Of a stretch of 64,000 nucleotides of DNA, positions 29,001-35,966 are shown in pieces (within the stretch, counting starts at the first letter, position 1; each line of letters begins with the position of its first letter). The notes under the pieces are model-generated. The model ran no database searches. It was not told the DNA's origin and was given only the letters and a program-made list of their open reading frames with translations. The position numbers and the translations under genes are program-made. This stretch comes from Bacteroidota bacterium (lineage in GTDB: Bacteria; Bacteroidota; Bacteroidia; Bacteroidales; CAIXZF01): NCBI GenBank assembly GCA_022709385.1, contig JAKLIX010000001.1, positions 524,227 to 588,226 on the forward strand, read 5' to 3'.

Positions 29001-29952
29001 CAACGGAGTGATTTACCCGAGCGTGTTCGATAAGCCGGCCGAAGTTGTCACCCTCGGGAATGACCAGGGAAGTGCCAAAAGGATGTTCCTGTTACAAAAG
29101 AACATCCTGTACCGCGGAAAGGCAAGTGTGACCAATGGGGAGTTCAGCTTTACCTTCATTGTTCCCAGGGACATCGCATATAAATACGGTTTCGGTAAGA
29201 TCAGCTATTATGCCCAGAATGGAATTACAGATGCAAACGGCCATTTTGATCATTTCCTCATCGGCGGCTCTGAAACAAACTTCGAAGCAGACAATGAAGG
29301 ACCGGGAATCAGGCTGTACATGAATGATACCACTTTCGTCTTCGGCGGGATGACAGACCAGAATCCCATCCTGCTGGCCTACCTGACCGACTTTCATGGG
29401 ATCAACACCGTCGGAAACGGGATAGGGCACGACATCGTGGCCGTGCTCGACGAGGAAACAGATAAATCCATCGTGCTGAATGATTACTATGAGGCAAGCC
29501 TGGATTCCTATCAAAGCGGCGTGGTCCGCTATCCTTTCTCAGGTTTGAAAGAGGGACTGCATACACTCAGGCTGAAAGCCTGGGATATCTACAATAACAG
29601 TTCCGAGGCCTATACAGAATTTATCGTGATGGAGAACGACCGCCTGGTGATCGAGAACCTGGTGAATTACCCGAATCCCTTCATCGATCATACCTGCTTC
29701 GTATTCAATCATAACCAACCCGGGACCGAACTGGAAGTCGAAATCCAGGTATACTCAGTAACAGGCTCCCTGGTCAGGGTATTGAAAACCAGGCTGCTGA
29801 CCGACGGATTTAAAGCCGGTCCCATTCTGTGGGATGGACTTAGCGAGCAGGGAGCACGCCTGAACAGGGGGATGTATGTTTACCGTCTCCATGTGAGGAC
29901 ATCTGAAGGAGAAAACTACAACAAAACCGCAAAACTTATTGTTTTGAAATAG
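26098..29952 (+). CDS. porU: Type IX secretion system sortase PorU (C25 peptidase family)
   Basis: 1,284 residues. Signal peptide to about residue 24, a long N-terminal beta region, then a gingipain-type C25 peptidase domain (about residues 545-935) with GDGSFDYRD, catalytic His797 in NYTGHGGETGW and catalytic Cys831 in FVTATCEF. The C-terminus is a FlgD-like/T9SS-type domain (YPNPFIDHTCFVFNHN ... LNRGMYVYRLHV). PorU removes the C-terminal sorting domain of T9SS cargo at the cell surface and attaches it to A-LPS. The following genes porV and ispF keep the order known from Porphyromonas gingivalis. All catalytic residues appear intact. Confidence 0.93.
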   Translation: MRKFHIVSIIHFLLLFPATHMAFSRDAFQLPPVSIHWLGIQSFGDTSDPLHRFLYFEQAVFQPATGDLPCYSISIPYPAGTRISAVSLLNPVYTELSPEERSVVRDLSLIGNEPMISFEHSVHRKEHAALITILPFIKDQVSGSILRLDQFALELETLPETTETSLRDYAAHSVLSQGTWYKISVSNTGIYRLSWQDLVNMGISPAGINPKNIRIYGNGGGMLAEANNVFRHDDLVENAIVVSGENDGSFDAADYILFYGESPDTWTYKTSKQAFSHTKNLYTDHTYYFLTFDHGPGKRVVDIPQSGQTATHQVNRFNDYAFYELDESNLIKSGKIWYGEKFDLKTSYELPAFSFPNIDGDIPVKFEVDLAARSTSASTFKVYVNGGEAINQQISPISPAFNTDYAIPATASRTFYLNTPTVNVRVNYIPPVTGSIGWLNYVEFNVTRHLIMHGDQMSFRHIESADPGNITEFTLSGVAASTQVWDVTDCTNPGNVLTTGASGNLVFSLPTDSIREFIAFSGASFLGISGWEQISNQDLHATGTHDMIIIAHPDFLNHAHELAEIHRDEGLTVTVTTPGQIYNEFSSGAQDVAALRDFIKMIYDRAPQGQEPRYVLMFGDGSFDYRDRLANNTNFVPTFQSINSLRPTESYVTDDFFGLMDPAEGNDCYGTLDLGVGRLPVKNLEQADQALLKIKKYLGLIPQTPGTNYSNSVPRLGDWRNLICFVADDEDNNMHFDQAEALATYVDTAFREYNVDKIYFDAYKQQSTPGGQRYPDVNADINKRVGKGALIMNYTGHGGETGWAHERVLEVSDINAWNNEWDLPVFVTATCEFSRFDDPERISAGEYVFLNPAGGGISLFTTTRLSFSSSNFALNMNFYYHVFNKTGGRYLKMGEVIKLAKTPSNPYIRNFVLLGDPALGIVYPEYKVATSTINGKPVGTEPDTLKAFSHVTITGYIHDDDGNKLTDFNGVIYPSVFDKPAEVVTLGNDQGSAKRMFLLQKNILYRGKASVTNGEFSFTFIVPRDIAYKYGFGKISYYAQNGITDANGHFDHFLIGGSETNFEADNEGPGIRLYMNDTTFVFGGMTDQNPILLAYLTDFHGINTVGNGIGHDIVAVLDEETDKSIVLNDYYEASLDSYQSGVVRYPFSGLKEGLHTLRLKAWDIYNNSSEAYTEFIVMENDRLVIENLVNYPNPFIDHTCFVFNHNQPGTELEVEIQVYSVTGSLVRVLKTRLLTDGFKAGPILWDGLSEQGARLNRGMYVYRLHVRTSEGENYNKTAKLIVLK

Positions 29953-29995
29953 CATTGAATTGAAGGATAATACAATATGATATTTGAATTATCGT

Positions 29996-30003
29996 TACCT
30001 TTG
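29996..30003 (+). promoter_or_regulatory. Predicted promoter -7 element for porV
   Basis: TACCTTTG, an exact TAnnTTTG match, lies 34 bases before the porV ATG (30038) in the gap after porU. It implies that porV-ispF can be transcribed independently of porU, and it supports the downstream ATG over an earlier in-frame start at 29984. Confidence 0.5.
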
Positions 30004-30037
30004 CACCACTTTTTTAAAATCTAGCACCCAAAATTTT

Positions 30038-31273
30038 ATGACATTGAAAACCGGAAGTTTAAGCCTTGCAGTCCTCTGTTTTATCATGCTTGCGGCAGGC
30101 CGGGGAACAGCCCAGAATACACAGACCAGCAGTATTTTTGAAGGCACAAAACTGAATACCATCACTACCGCAGTGCCTTTTCTGATGGTTGCCCCCGATT
30201 CCAGGGCGGGTGCCCTTGGTGATGCCGGCGCCGCTACCAGTCCCGATGCCAACTCCCTGCACTGGAATCCGGCCAAGTATGCTTTCATTGACAAGGATAT
30301 GGGATTCAGCGTCTCATACAGCCCCTGGCTGAAAGCACTGGTGAATGATATCAACCTGGCCTACGTTACAGGTTACAAGCGCCTGAACGATATGTCGACC
30401 GTGGCAGCCTCCCTGCTTTACTTTTCTCTCGGTGATATCACATTCACCAATGATGTGGGCGTGGAAACCGGTAACTATCGTCCCAATGAGTTTGCCCTCG
30501 ACCTGGCTTACTCGAGAAAATTCACTAAAAACCTGTCCATGGCCATCTCCGGAAGGTATATTTACAGCAATCTGACACAGGGCCAGTTTGTCGGCGGGCA
30601 GGAAACCCATGCCGGACAGAGTGTGGCTACCGATGTGGCCCTCTATTACACGAAAAATCTCAGGTTCCAGAACCGCATGAAAGGACAATGGGCGCTCGGT
30701 ATGAATATCTCCAATATCGGATCCAAGATTTCCTATACCTCAAGCACCGAAAGAGACTTTATTCCCACCAACCTCCGCCTGGGACCTTCCTTCACCATCG
30801 ACCTGGATGATTATAACCGCCTCTCGTTCATGTTCGACCTGAGCAAACTCCTCGTTCCATCCCCCCCTGAATACAAACTGAACGACTCTACCGGCCTGCC
30901 GGAAAGGGATCCCAACGGGAACCTCATCATCTTCAGGGGCAAGGATCCCAATGTGGGTATCGTTAAGGGAATGTTCCAGTCATTCAACGACGCACCAGAC
31001 GGAACCTCGGAAGAGATCAGGGAGATTAATTACTCGGTTGGCGTTGAATATTGGTACGACAAGCAGTTCGCCATCCGCGGCGGTTACTTCCACGAAAACA
31101 AATACAAGGGCAACCGCAAATTTTTCACCCTGGGAGCCGGTTTGAAATATAATGTCTTCGGACTGGATTTTGCCTATCTCATCCCCGTGGAACAACGCAA
31201 TCCGCTGGAAAATACCATCCGCTTCACCCTCCTCTTCGACATGGAGGCATTCAACAAACAGAATGAGATCTGA
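30038..31273 (+). CDS. porV: Type IX secretion system outer membrane protein PorV (LptO)
   Basis: 411 residues. Signal peptide to about residue 25 (GRGTAQ), then the family start TITTAVPFLMVAPDSRAGAL, GDAGAATSPDANSLHWNPA and PWLKALVNDINLAY, leading into a FadL-like 14-strand barrel ending in IRFTLLFDMEAF. PorV collects cargo from the translocon and delivers it to the PorU sortase. It follows porU by 85 bases and overlaps ispF by one base (TGATG). The chosen ATG excludes an upstream extension that overlaps the predicted promoter. Confidence 0.93.
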   Translation: MTLKTGSLSLAVLCFIMLAAGRGTAQNTQTSSIFEGTKLNTITTAVPFLMVAPDSRAGALGDAGAATSPDANSLHWNPAKYAFIDKDMGFSVSYSPWLKALVNDINLAYVTGYKRLNDMSTVAASLLYFSLGDITFTNDVGVETGNYRPNEFALDLAYSRKFTKNLSMAISGRYIYSNLTQGQFVGGQETHAGQSVATDVALYYTKNLRFQNRMKGQWALGMNISNIGSKISYTSSTERDFIPTNLRLGPSFTIDLDDYNRLSFMFDLSKLLVPSPPEYKLNDSTGLPERDPNGNLIIFRGKDPNVGIVKGMFQSFNDAPDGTSEEIREINYSVGVEYWYDKQFAIRGGYFHENKYKGNRKFFTLGAGLKYNVFGLDFAYLIPVEQRNPLENTIRFTLLFDMEAFNKQNEI

Positions 31274-31752
31274 TGGCCTTCCGGATCGGCTTCGGCTTCG
31301 ATGTCCATCGCCTTGAAGCGCATCAGGAACTCAAACTCGGAGGAGTCAGTATACCACACTCAAAAGGAGCCGTCGGGCATTCCGATGCCGACACCCTCAT
31401 CCATGCCATCTGTGATGCCTTGCTTGGCGCCGCCGGGCAACGCGATATCGGCTTCCATTTTCCCGATACCGACCCGGCCTGGAAAGGGAAAGACAGTGCC
31501 CATTTCCTGCTGAAAGTCAATGAAATCCTGCACAGCCTGGCTTACTCCGTCGTGAATATCGATGCCACGGTGGTGCTTCAGAAACCTAAGATATCCGCTT
31601 ATATCCCCGATATCTGCCGTAACCTGGCGTCCCTGCTGAACCTTGATGAAACCTCCATCTCCGTCAAAGCCAAAACTTCCGAAGGCATCGGGTACGTTGG
31701 CAGGGAAGAAGGAGTCCAGGCCTATGCCGTGGCCCTCCTGGAAAAACGCTGA
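31273..31752 (+). CDS. ispF: 2-C-methyl-D-erythritol 2,4-cyclodiphosphate synthase
   Basis: 159 residues, standard length. Metal ligands Asp10 and His12 lie in GFGFDVHRL, with the third ligand His near 42 in GHSDADTLIHAICDALLGA; GDIGFHFPDTD appears as RDIGFHFPDTDP, and TSEGIGYVGREEGV closes the active site. It makes MEcPP in the non-mevalonate isoprenoid pathway. It is translationally coupled to porV; this neighbourhood is conserved across Bacteroidota although there is no obvious biochemical link. Confidence 0.95.
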   Translation: MAFRIGFGFDVHRLEAHQELKLGGVSIPHSKGAVGHSDADTLIHAICDALLGAAGQRDIGFHFPDTDPAWKGKDSAHFLLKVNEILHSLAYSVVNIDATVVLQKPKISAYIPDICRNLASLLNLDETSISVKAKTSEGIGYVGREEGVQAYAVALLEKR

Positions 31753-31794
31753 GGACTAAGCCGTCATGCTTCGGCTCCGCTTGCACGGACGCTG

Positions 31795-32316
31795 TCAGAA
31801 AAACTGGTTTATCTCCTTCTTGAGAAATTCAACTGCCTGGACAAGAGAGGGCTTTTCCTGTTTCAGGTAAAGTTCAAAGATCTTCCTGCTCAGCTCCAGC
31901 CCTTCGGCATCCGCCGGCACTTCCCCGGCTGCCTGGTTGATTACGGTGATCAGCTCCTCTTTGCCGCTTTTAACCATCTCCCAGGCTTTCACCGACATAT
32001 ATACCTGCAGCGACAGGTTGTGCTCGTATTCCTCCCTGACGGCGTTCACCAGCGCCCGTTGCAGCGTGCGCGCATCCTGCCCTGTGTCGCTGATCCGGAC
32101 AATCAGGCTGCCGGGATTGATACGTTCAAGGAATAACATGATACGCTCGTAAGCCTGCAGCCGGATCGGGGTCACAACGGCCCGGTTCTGGTCCCGCCAG
32201 CCGGCCTGCCGGTTCTTTTGTTCATTGTCGAAAAAATACCTGATCGTCAGTATGGTCGAAGCGCCCACAACCAGGGATGGCAGGGTGTACTTCAGGATCT
32301 CAAGGAATTCGTTCAT
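31795..32316 (-). CDS. Conserved membrane-anchored protein of unknown function
   Basis: 173 residues. An N-terminal hydrophobic segment (about residues 8-27, LPSLVVGASTILTIRYFF) is followed by a soluble helical domain with RLQAYERIMLFLERINPG, LVNAVREEYEHNLSLQVYMS and AWEMVKSGKEELITVINQAA. Similar short proteins are widespread in Bacteroidota as an uncharacterised DUF family (possibly DUF7935; not checkable here). It is transcribed toward ispF. The 42-bp gap to ispF holds a short inverted repeat, AGCCG...CGGCT, that may end transcription. No function is proposed. Confidence 0.75.
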   Translation of the reverse strand: MNEFLEILKYTLPSLVVGASTILTIRYFFDNEQKNRQAGWRDQNRAVVTPIRLQAYERIMLFLERINPGSLIVRISDTGQDARTLQRALVNAVREEYEHNLSLQVYMSVKAWEMVKSGKEELITVINQAAGEVPADAEGLELSRKIFELYLKQEKPSLVQAVEFLKKEINQFF

Positions 32317-32400
32317 GGCAGGATGTTCATCTTGGAAGGCAAAGGTCGTGAAATAATCAGAAATTATCCTGTGAATGACTTAACAAATAACTGAATTTTA

Positions 32401-32408
32401 TACTTTTG
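32401..32408 (+). promoter_or_regulatory. Promoter-like TAnnTTTG immediately before repeat copy E
   Basis: TACTTTTG fits the -7 consensus and directly abuts the start of the TATACCGA element at 32409. If active, it would transcribe that element as part of a leader for the aminotransferase gene. Confidence 0.35.
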
Positions 32409-32512
32409 TATACCGACACGAAATGGGTCTGCGAAAAAGGGACAACAGTAAAGTGTACGGCATTACTGGTTCTATGCACCATTGCTTCGCAAAGCTGCCA
32501 AGAACCAGTATA
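32409..32512 (+). repeat. TATACCGA-type dispersed element, copy E (divergent subtype)
   Basis: 104 bp in the gap upstream of the aminotransferase gene. It starts TATACCGA, has GCGAAAAA 22 bases in at the same offset as copy A, and ends CAGTATA, with the same overall length as copies A-C. The 3' half forms a strong hairpin TACTGGTTCT ... AGAACCAGTA (10-bp perfect stem) enclosing TTGC-TTC-GCAA. The stem sequence differs from copies A and B but pairing is kept. Confidence 0.7.
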
Positions 32513-32537
32513 TCTTCTTTGACCAGCGAAACTGCAA

Positions 32538-32545
32538 TATCTTTA
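32538..32545 (+). promoter_or_regulatory. Possible promoter -7 element for the aminotransferase gene
   Basis: TATCTTTA (7 of 8 to the usual TAnnTTTG) with TTTG at 32518-32521, 16 bases upstream. It ends 20 bases before the ATG at 32566. Confidence 0.35.
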
Positions 32546-32565
32546 AATAAACCAGACTGCCACTC

Positions 32566-33771
32566 ATGGAAACAATCTTGTCAAAACGGGTCAACGAACT
32601 GTCGGAATCCGAAACCCTGGCCATGACCAGGATCAGCCGCGAACTGCAGTGCAAGGGACATAAGGTGATCAACCTGAGCATCGGCCAGCCCGATTTCAAT
32701 ACGCCTCAGTATATCAAAGATGCCGCAGTTGAAGCCCTTGAACAGAATTACACTTCTTACAGCCCGGTGCCCGGCTACCAGGATCTGCGGGAAGCCATCT
32801 GCCTGAAACTGAAAAGAGATAACCAGCTCGAATACCAGCCTTCCCAGGTAGTGGTGAGCACCGGGGCCAAGCAGGCCCTGGCCAATGTGGTGCTGTCGCT
32901 GGTGAATCCTGGCGATGAAGTGATCCTGCCGGTCCCTTACTGGGTTACCTATAAGGAACTGGTCAAACTGGCTGAAGGCAGGTCGGTGTTTTTACCCACT
33001 GGCGTTCTGACTGATTTTAAAATCACTCCCGCCCAGCTCGAAGCTGCCATCACCCCGGCCAGCAAACTGTTCATCTTTTCCAGTCCCTGCAATCCCTCCG
33101 GCTCGGTGTATTCGCGGGAAGAACTGCAAGCCCTCGCAGCCGTTTTTGAGCGGCATCCCCAGGTTTTCATTATGTCGGATGAGATTTACGAACATATTAA
33201 CTTTGTGGGCAGGCATGAGTCGATCGCACAGTTCCCTTCCATTAAAGACCGTGTGATCGTGGTGAACGGCGTATCCAAAGGCTTCGCCATGACCGGCTGG
33301 CGCGTGGGCTATATTGCCGCCCCGCCTTTTCTTGCCCAGGCCTGCGATAAACTGCAGGGTCAGATGACCTCCGGAACCTGCAGCATCGCTCAGCGGGCCA
33401 CCCTCAAAGCCGTGGCAACGAACCCGGCAGACGATCACGACCTGCAGATGATGGTGAAAGCCTTCCGCGAAAGAAGAGACTACCTGCTCGAGCTGCTGAA
33501 GGAAATACCCGGCCTGAAGACCAATACCCCCGATGGCGCATTTTATGTATTTGCCGATTGTTCCTCCTATTTCGGAAAAGCTGACGGCAACACGCACATC
33601 AGCGATGCCAACGACCTGAGCTTTTACCTGCTTTACCATGCGTATGTGGCAACCGTATCGGGTGCGGCTTTCGGCGATCCGGCCTGTATCCGCCTTTCCT
33701 ATGCCACTTCAAAAGAACAGCTTGCCGAAGCCGTCATCCGGATGAAAGAAGTACTTGGCAGGCTGAAATAA
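32566..33771 (+). CDS. Pyridoxal-phosphate aminotransferase, class I (aspartate-type)
   Basis: 401 residues. Fold-type I aminotransferase with LSIGQPDFNTPQYIKDAA, YSPVPGYQDLREAI, VVSTGAKQALANVVLSL, PVPYWVTYKEL, NPCNPSGSVYSREEL and DEIYEHINF. The PLP lysine is Lys238 in GVSKGFAMTGWRVGY, and the substrate arginine lies near the C-terminus in CIRLSYATS. It most resembles the AspC/1-gamma subgroup, which transfers amino groups between aspartate and 2-oxoglutarate. It is a single gene, convergent with aspS (37 bases between stops). Substrate range cannot be read from sequence alone. Confidence 0.87.
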   Translation: METILSKRVNELSESETLAMTRISRELQCKGHKVINLSIGQPDFNTPQYIKDAAVEALEQNYTSYSPVPGYQDLREAICLKLKRDNQLEYQPSQVVVSTGAKQALANVVLSLVNPGDEVILPVPYWVTYKELVKLAEGRSVFLPTGVLTDFKITPAQLEAAITPASKLFIFSSPCNPSGSVYSREELQALAAVFERHPQVFIMSDEIYEHINFVGRHESIAQFPSIKDRVIVVNGVSKGFAMTGWRVGYIAAPPFLAQACDKLQGQMTSGTCSIAQRATLKAVATNPADDHDLQMMVKAFRERRDYLLELLKEIPGLKTNTPDGAFYVFADCSSYFGKADGNTHISDANDLSFYLLYHAYVATVSGAAFGDPACIRLSYATSKEQLAEAVIRMKEVLGRLK

Positions 33772-33808
33772 GTATTTTGTAATCAGGATATTACATTTGA
33801 ACAAAGCC

Positions 33809-35593
33809 TCATGCCTGGCTGGCTTCAGTTTGATCTGATTTTTCTGCAGCTTTATTCACCGACAAGTGCAATTCGTCCAGTTGTTCCCTGCTGATCGTGG
33901 AAGGAGCGTCGATCATCATGTCGCGGCCCGCATTGTTTTTCGGGAAGGCGATAAAATCGCGGATAGACTCCTGTCCGCCGAATAAAGCACACCAGCGGTC
34001 GAATCCGAAAGCGATGCCTCCGTGGGGCGGTGCACCGTACTCAAAAGCATTCATCAGGAAGCCGAATTGCTTGACGGCTTCTTCCTCACTGAAGCCGAGG
34101 ATGGATAACATCTTGTTTTGCAGATCTTTCTCATGGATTCTGATGCTTCCGCCACCGATTTCCACCCCGTTTATGACCAGGTCGTAGGCATTGGCTTTCA
34201 CCAGGGCGGGATTCACGTCGAGCAGCGGGATGTCCTCCGGTTTTGGAGCGGTAAAGGGATGATGCATGGCATAATAGCGCCCGGTTTCCTCATCCCACTC
34301 AAGCAGCGGAAAATCCACCACCCACATGGGTTTGAAGCAGTTGTTATCTCTCAGTCCAAGCCGGTTGCCCATCTCAAGCCTGAGTTCACAGAGGGCTTTA
34401 CGGGTTTTTACCGCAGGACCGGACAGGATCAGCATCAGGTCGCCGGCTTTTGCCTGCATGGTTTCTGCCAGCCTGCTGAGGTCCTCCTGTCCGAAGAACT
34501 TATCTATGGATGATTTCAGGCTGCCGTCAGCACCATGCTTTATGTAAACCAGCCCGCCGGCCCCGATCTGGGGTTTACGGACGAATTCCGTGAGCTCATC
34601 CAGTTGCTTGCGGCTGTATTCGGCACATCCGGGCACCGTAATGCCTGCCACCAGTTCCGCATCGTCGAATAGTCTGAAAGCTTTCCCCTTGACCAGGTCT
34701 GTAATTTCAACGAATTCCATGCCGAAGCGCAGATCCGGCTTATCGCTGCCATAGCGCCGCATGGCATCCTCCCAGCTCATCCGTGGGAAAGCATGCTGGT
34801 CCAGATGCAAAACCGAACGGAAAAGGTGCCTTGCGAGTCCTTCAAAGGTTTCCAGAATGTCGTCCTGCGTAACGAACGACATCTCGCAGTCGATCTGGGT
34901 GAACTCCGGTTGCCTGTCGGCCCGCAAATCCTCGTCCCTGAAACAGCGCACGATCTGGAAATAGCGGTCGTAACCTGCTACCATCAGGATTTGCTTGAAG
35001 GTCTGGGGCGACTGGGGCAGGGCATAAAATTCGCCCGGGTTCATGCGCGAGGGAACCACAAAATCGCGGGCGCCTTCGGGTGTGGATTTGATCATATAGG
35101 GGGTTTCGATCTCCAGAAAGCCCTGTGAATCAAGATAATTTCTTGTTTCGAAGGCCATGCGGTGACGCAGTATCATGTGATCGCGCAGTACCGGACGGCG
35201 CAAATCAAGGTAACGGTACCGCATCCGGAGTTCATCTCCTCCGTCGGTCTCATTTTCTATGGTGAAAGGGGGTAGCTTGCTGACATTCAGTACTTCAAAG
35301 GACTCCACAAGGATCTCGATGTCACCGGTCGGCATCTTTGGGTTTTTGTTGCTCCTTTCCGCAACTGTTCCCTTTGCCCTGATCACCCACTCTCTGCCGA
35401 GTTTCCGCGCTTCTCCGCACAGGGCGGCATCGCTTTCCATGTTAAAAACCAGTTGCGTGATGCCGTAGCGGTCGCGGAGATCAATAAAGGTCATTCCCCC
35501 GAGATCTCTCGATTTCTGAACCCATCCGCTTAGTGTGACGGATCTTCCCTTGTCATCCAGGCGGAGCTCCCCGCAGTTGTTTGTTCTCAGCAT
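33809..35593 (-). CDS. aspS: Aspartyl-tRNA synthetase
   Basis: 594 residues. N-terminal OB-fold anticodon-binding domain ([20 protein letters not shown]), class II motif 1 region ([18 protein letters not shown]), motif 2 ([20 protein letters not shown]) with [10 protein letters not shown], the bacterial GAD insertion domain and motif 3 ([14 protein letters not shown]). It charges tRNA-Asp. The ATG at 35593 ([10 protein letters not shown]) follows the -7 element at 35613-35620 by 19 bases; a 25-codon upstream extension would run through that promoter and is rejected. Confidence 0.95.
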   Translation of the reverse strand: MLRTNNCGELRLDDKGRSVTLSGWVQKSRDLGGMTFIDLRDRYGITQLVFNMESDAALCGEARKLGREWVIRAKGTVAERSNKNPKMPTGDIEILVESFEVLNVSKLPPFTIENETDGGDELRMRYRYLDLRRPVLRDHMILRHRMAFETRNYLDSQGFLEIETPYMIKSTPEGARDFVVPSRMNPGEFYALPQSPQTFKQILMVAGYDRYFQIVRCFRDEDLRADRQPEFTQIDCEMSFVTQDDILETFEGLARHLFRSVLHLDQHAFPRMSWEDAMRRYGSDKPDLRFGMEFVEITDLVKGKAFRLFDDAELVAGITVPGCAEYSRKQLDELTEFVRKPQIGAGGLVYIKHGADGSLKSSIDKFFGQEDLSRLAETMQAKAGDLMLILSGPAVKTRKALCELRLEMGNRLGLRDNNCFKPMWVVDFPLLEWDEETGRYYAMHHPFTAPKPEDIPLLDVNPALVKANAYDLVINGVEIGGGSIRIHEKDLQNKMLSILGFSEEEAVKQFGFLMNAFEYGAPPHGGIAFGFDRWCALFGGQESIRDFIAFPKNNAGRDMMIDAPSTISREQLDELHLSVNKAAEKSDQTEASQA

Positions 35594-35612
35594 ATGTCTT
35601 TCATTAGGGCGA

Positions 35613-35620
35613 CAAAGGTA
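35613..35620 (-). promoter_or_regulatory. Predicted promoter -7 element for aspS
   Basis: Minus-strand TACCTTTG, an exact TAnnTTTG match, 19 bases upstream of the aspS ATG. The spacing gives a short leader and decides the aspS start. Confidence 0.6.
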
Positions 35621-35660
35621 AAGAATGTCGGCATCGGATTGAAATGAATTGTCTTTCCTG

Positions 35661-35716
35661 AATGCCATACACCCCTGGGTCGAAATTTTCTCGCAAACTC
35701 ATTCAGTGTCGGTATA
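35661..35716 (-). repeat. TATACCGA-type element, fragment F (5' half)
   Basis: On the minus strand this segment begins TATACCGACAC and aligns without gaps to the first 56 bases of copy E, with about 39 identities, including GCGA at the same offset and GTGTA-GGCATT. The second half is not recognisable. It lies upstream of the aspS promoter. Confidence 0.5.
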
Positions 35717-35762
35717 ATTTCCCGCTTTGCTGGCTTGATGTCAGAGGGAATTAAACTGAAGG

Positions 35763-35865
35763 TAAACTGAATCTGAATCTTAGTGAAAATGCTAGGCAAT
35801 TTTTGATCCGATTCTGTTAATCCGATGATTCTGGATTCATATTTACCTAATTTCATGTCACTTAA
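35763..35865 (-). repeat. TATACCGA-type element, degenerate copy D
   Basis: In the divergent gap between aspS and the SprB-repeat gene. On the minus strand the 3' half reads AATTGCCTAGCATTTTCACTA then AGATTCAG, close to the second hairpin of copies A and B, preceded by CATCGGATTAACAGAATC. The 5' half and left terminus are decayed, so the left boundary is approximate. Confidence 0.55.
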
Positions 35866-35934
35866 ATCATGTTATTACTGCGGTGAGAGGTGAAAATAAA
35901 TAAGCAATATATTGACTTCCCTCCGATATTGTAT

Positions 35935-35942
35935 TATCTTTA
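35935..35942 (+). promoter_or_regulatory. Predicted promoter for the SprB-repeat protein operon
   Basis: TATCTTTA (7 of 8 to TAnnTTTG) with TTG at 35912-35914, spacing 20, close to the Bacteroidota -33/-7 arrangement. It lies 24 bases before the ATG at 35967. Confidence 0.4.
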
Positions 35943-35966
35943 CTGCCATATTCTAAACAAATCAGC

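Noticed and set aside
35681..35856. Small minus-strand peptide gene upstream of aspS
   Set aside because: The reading frame crosses degraded repeat copies D and F and the aspS promoter; no start or motif supports it.
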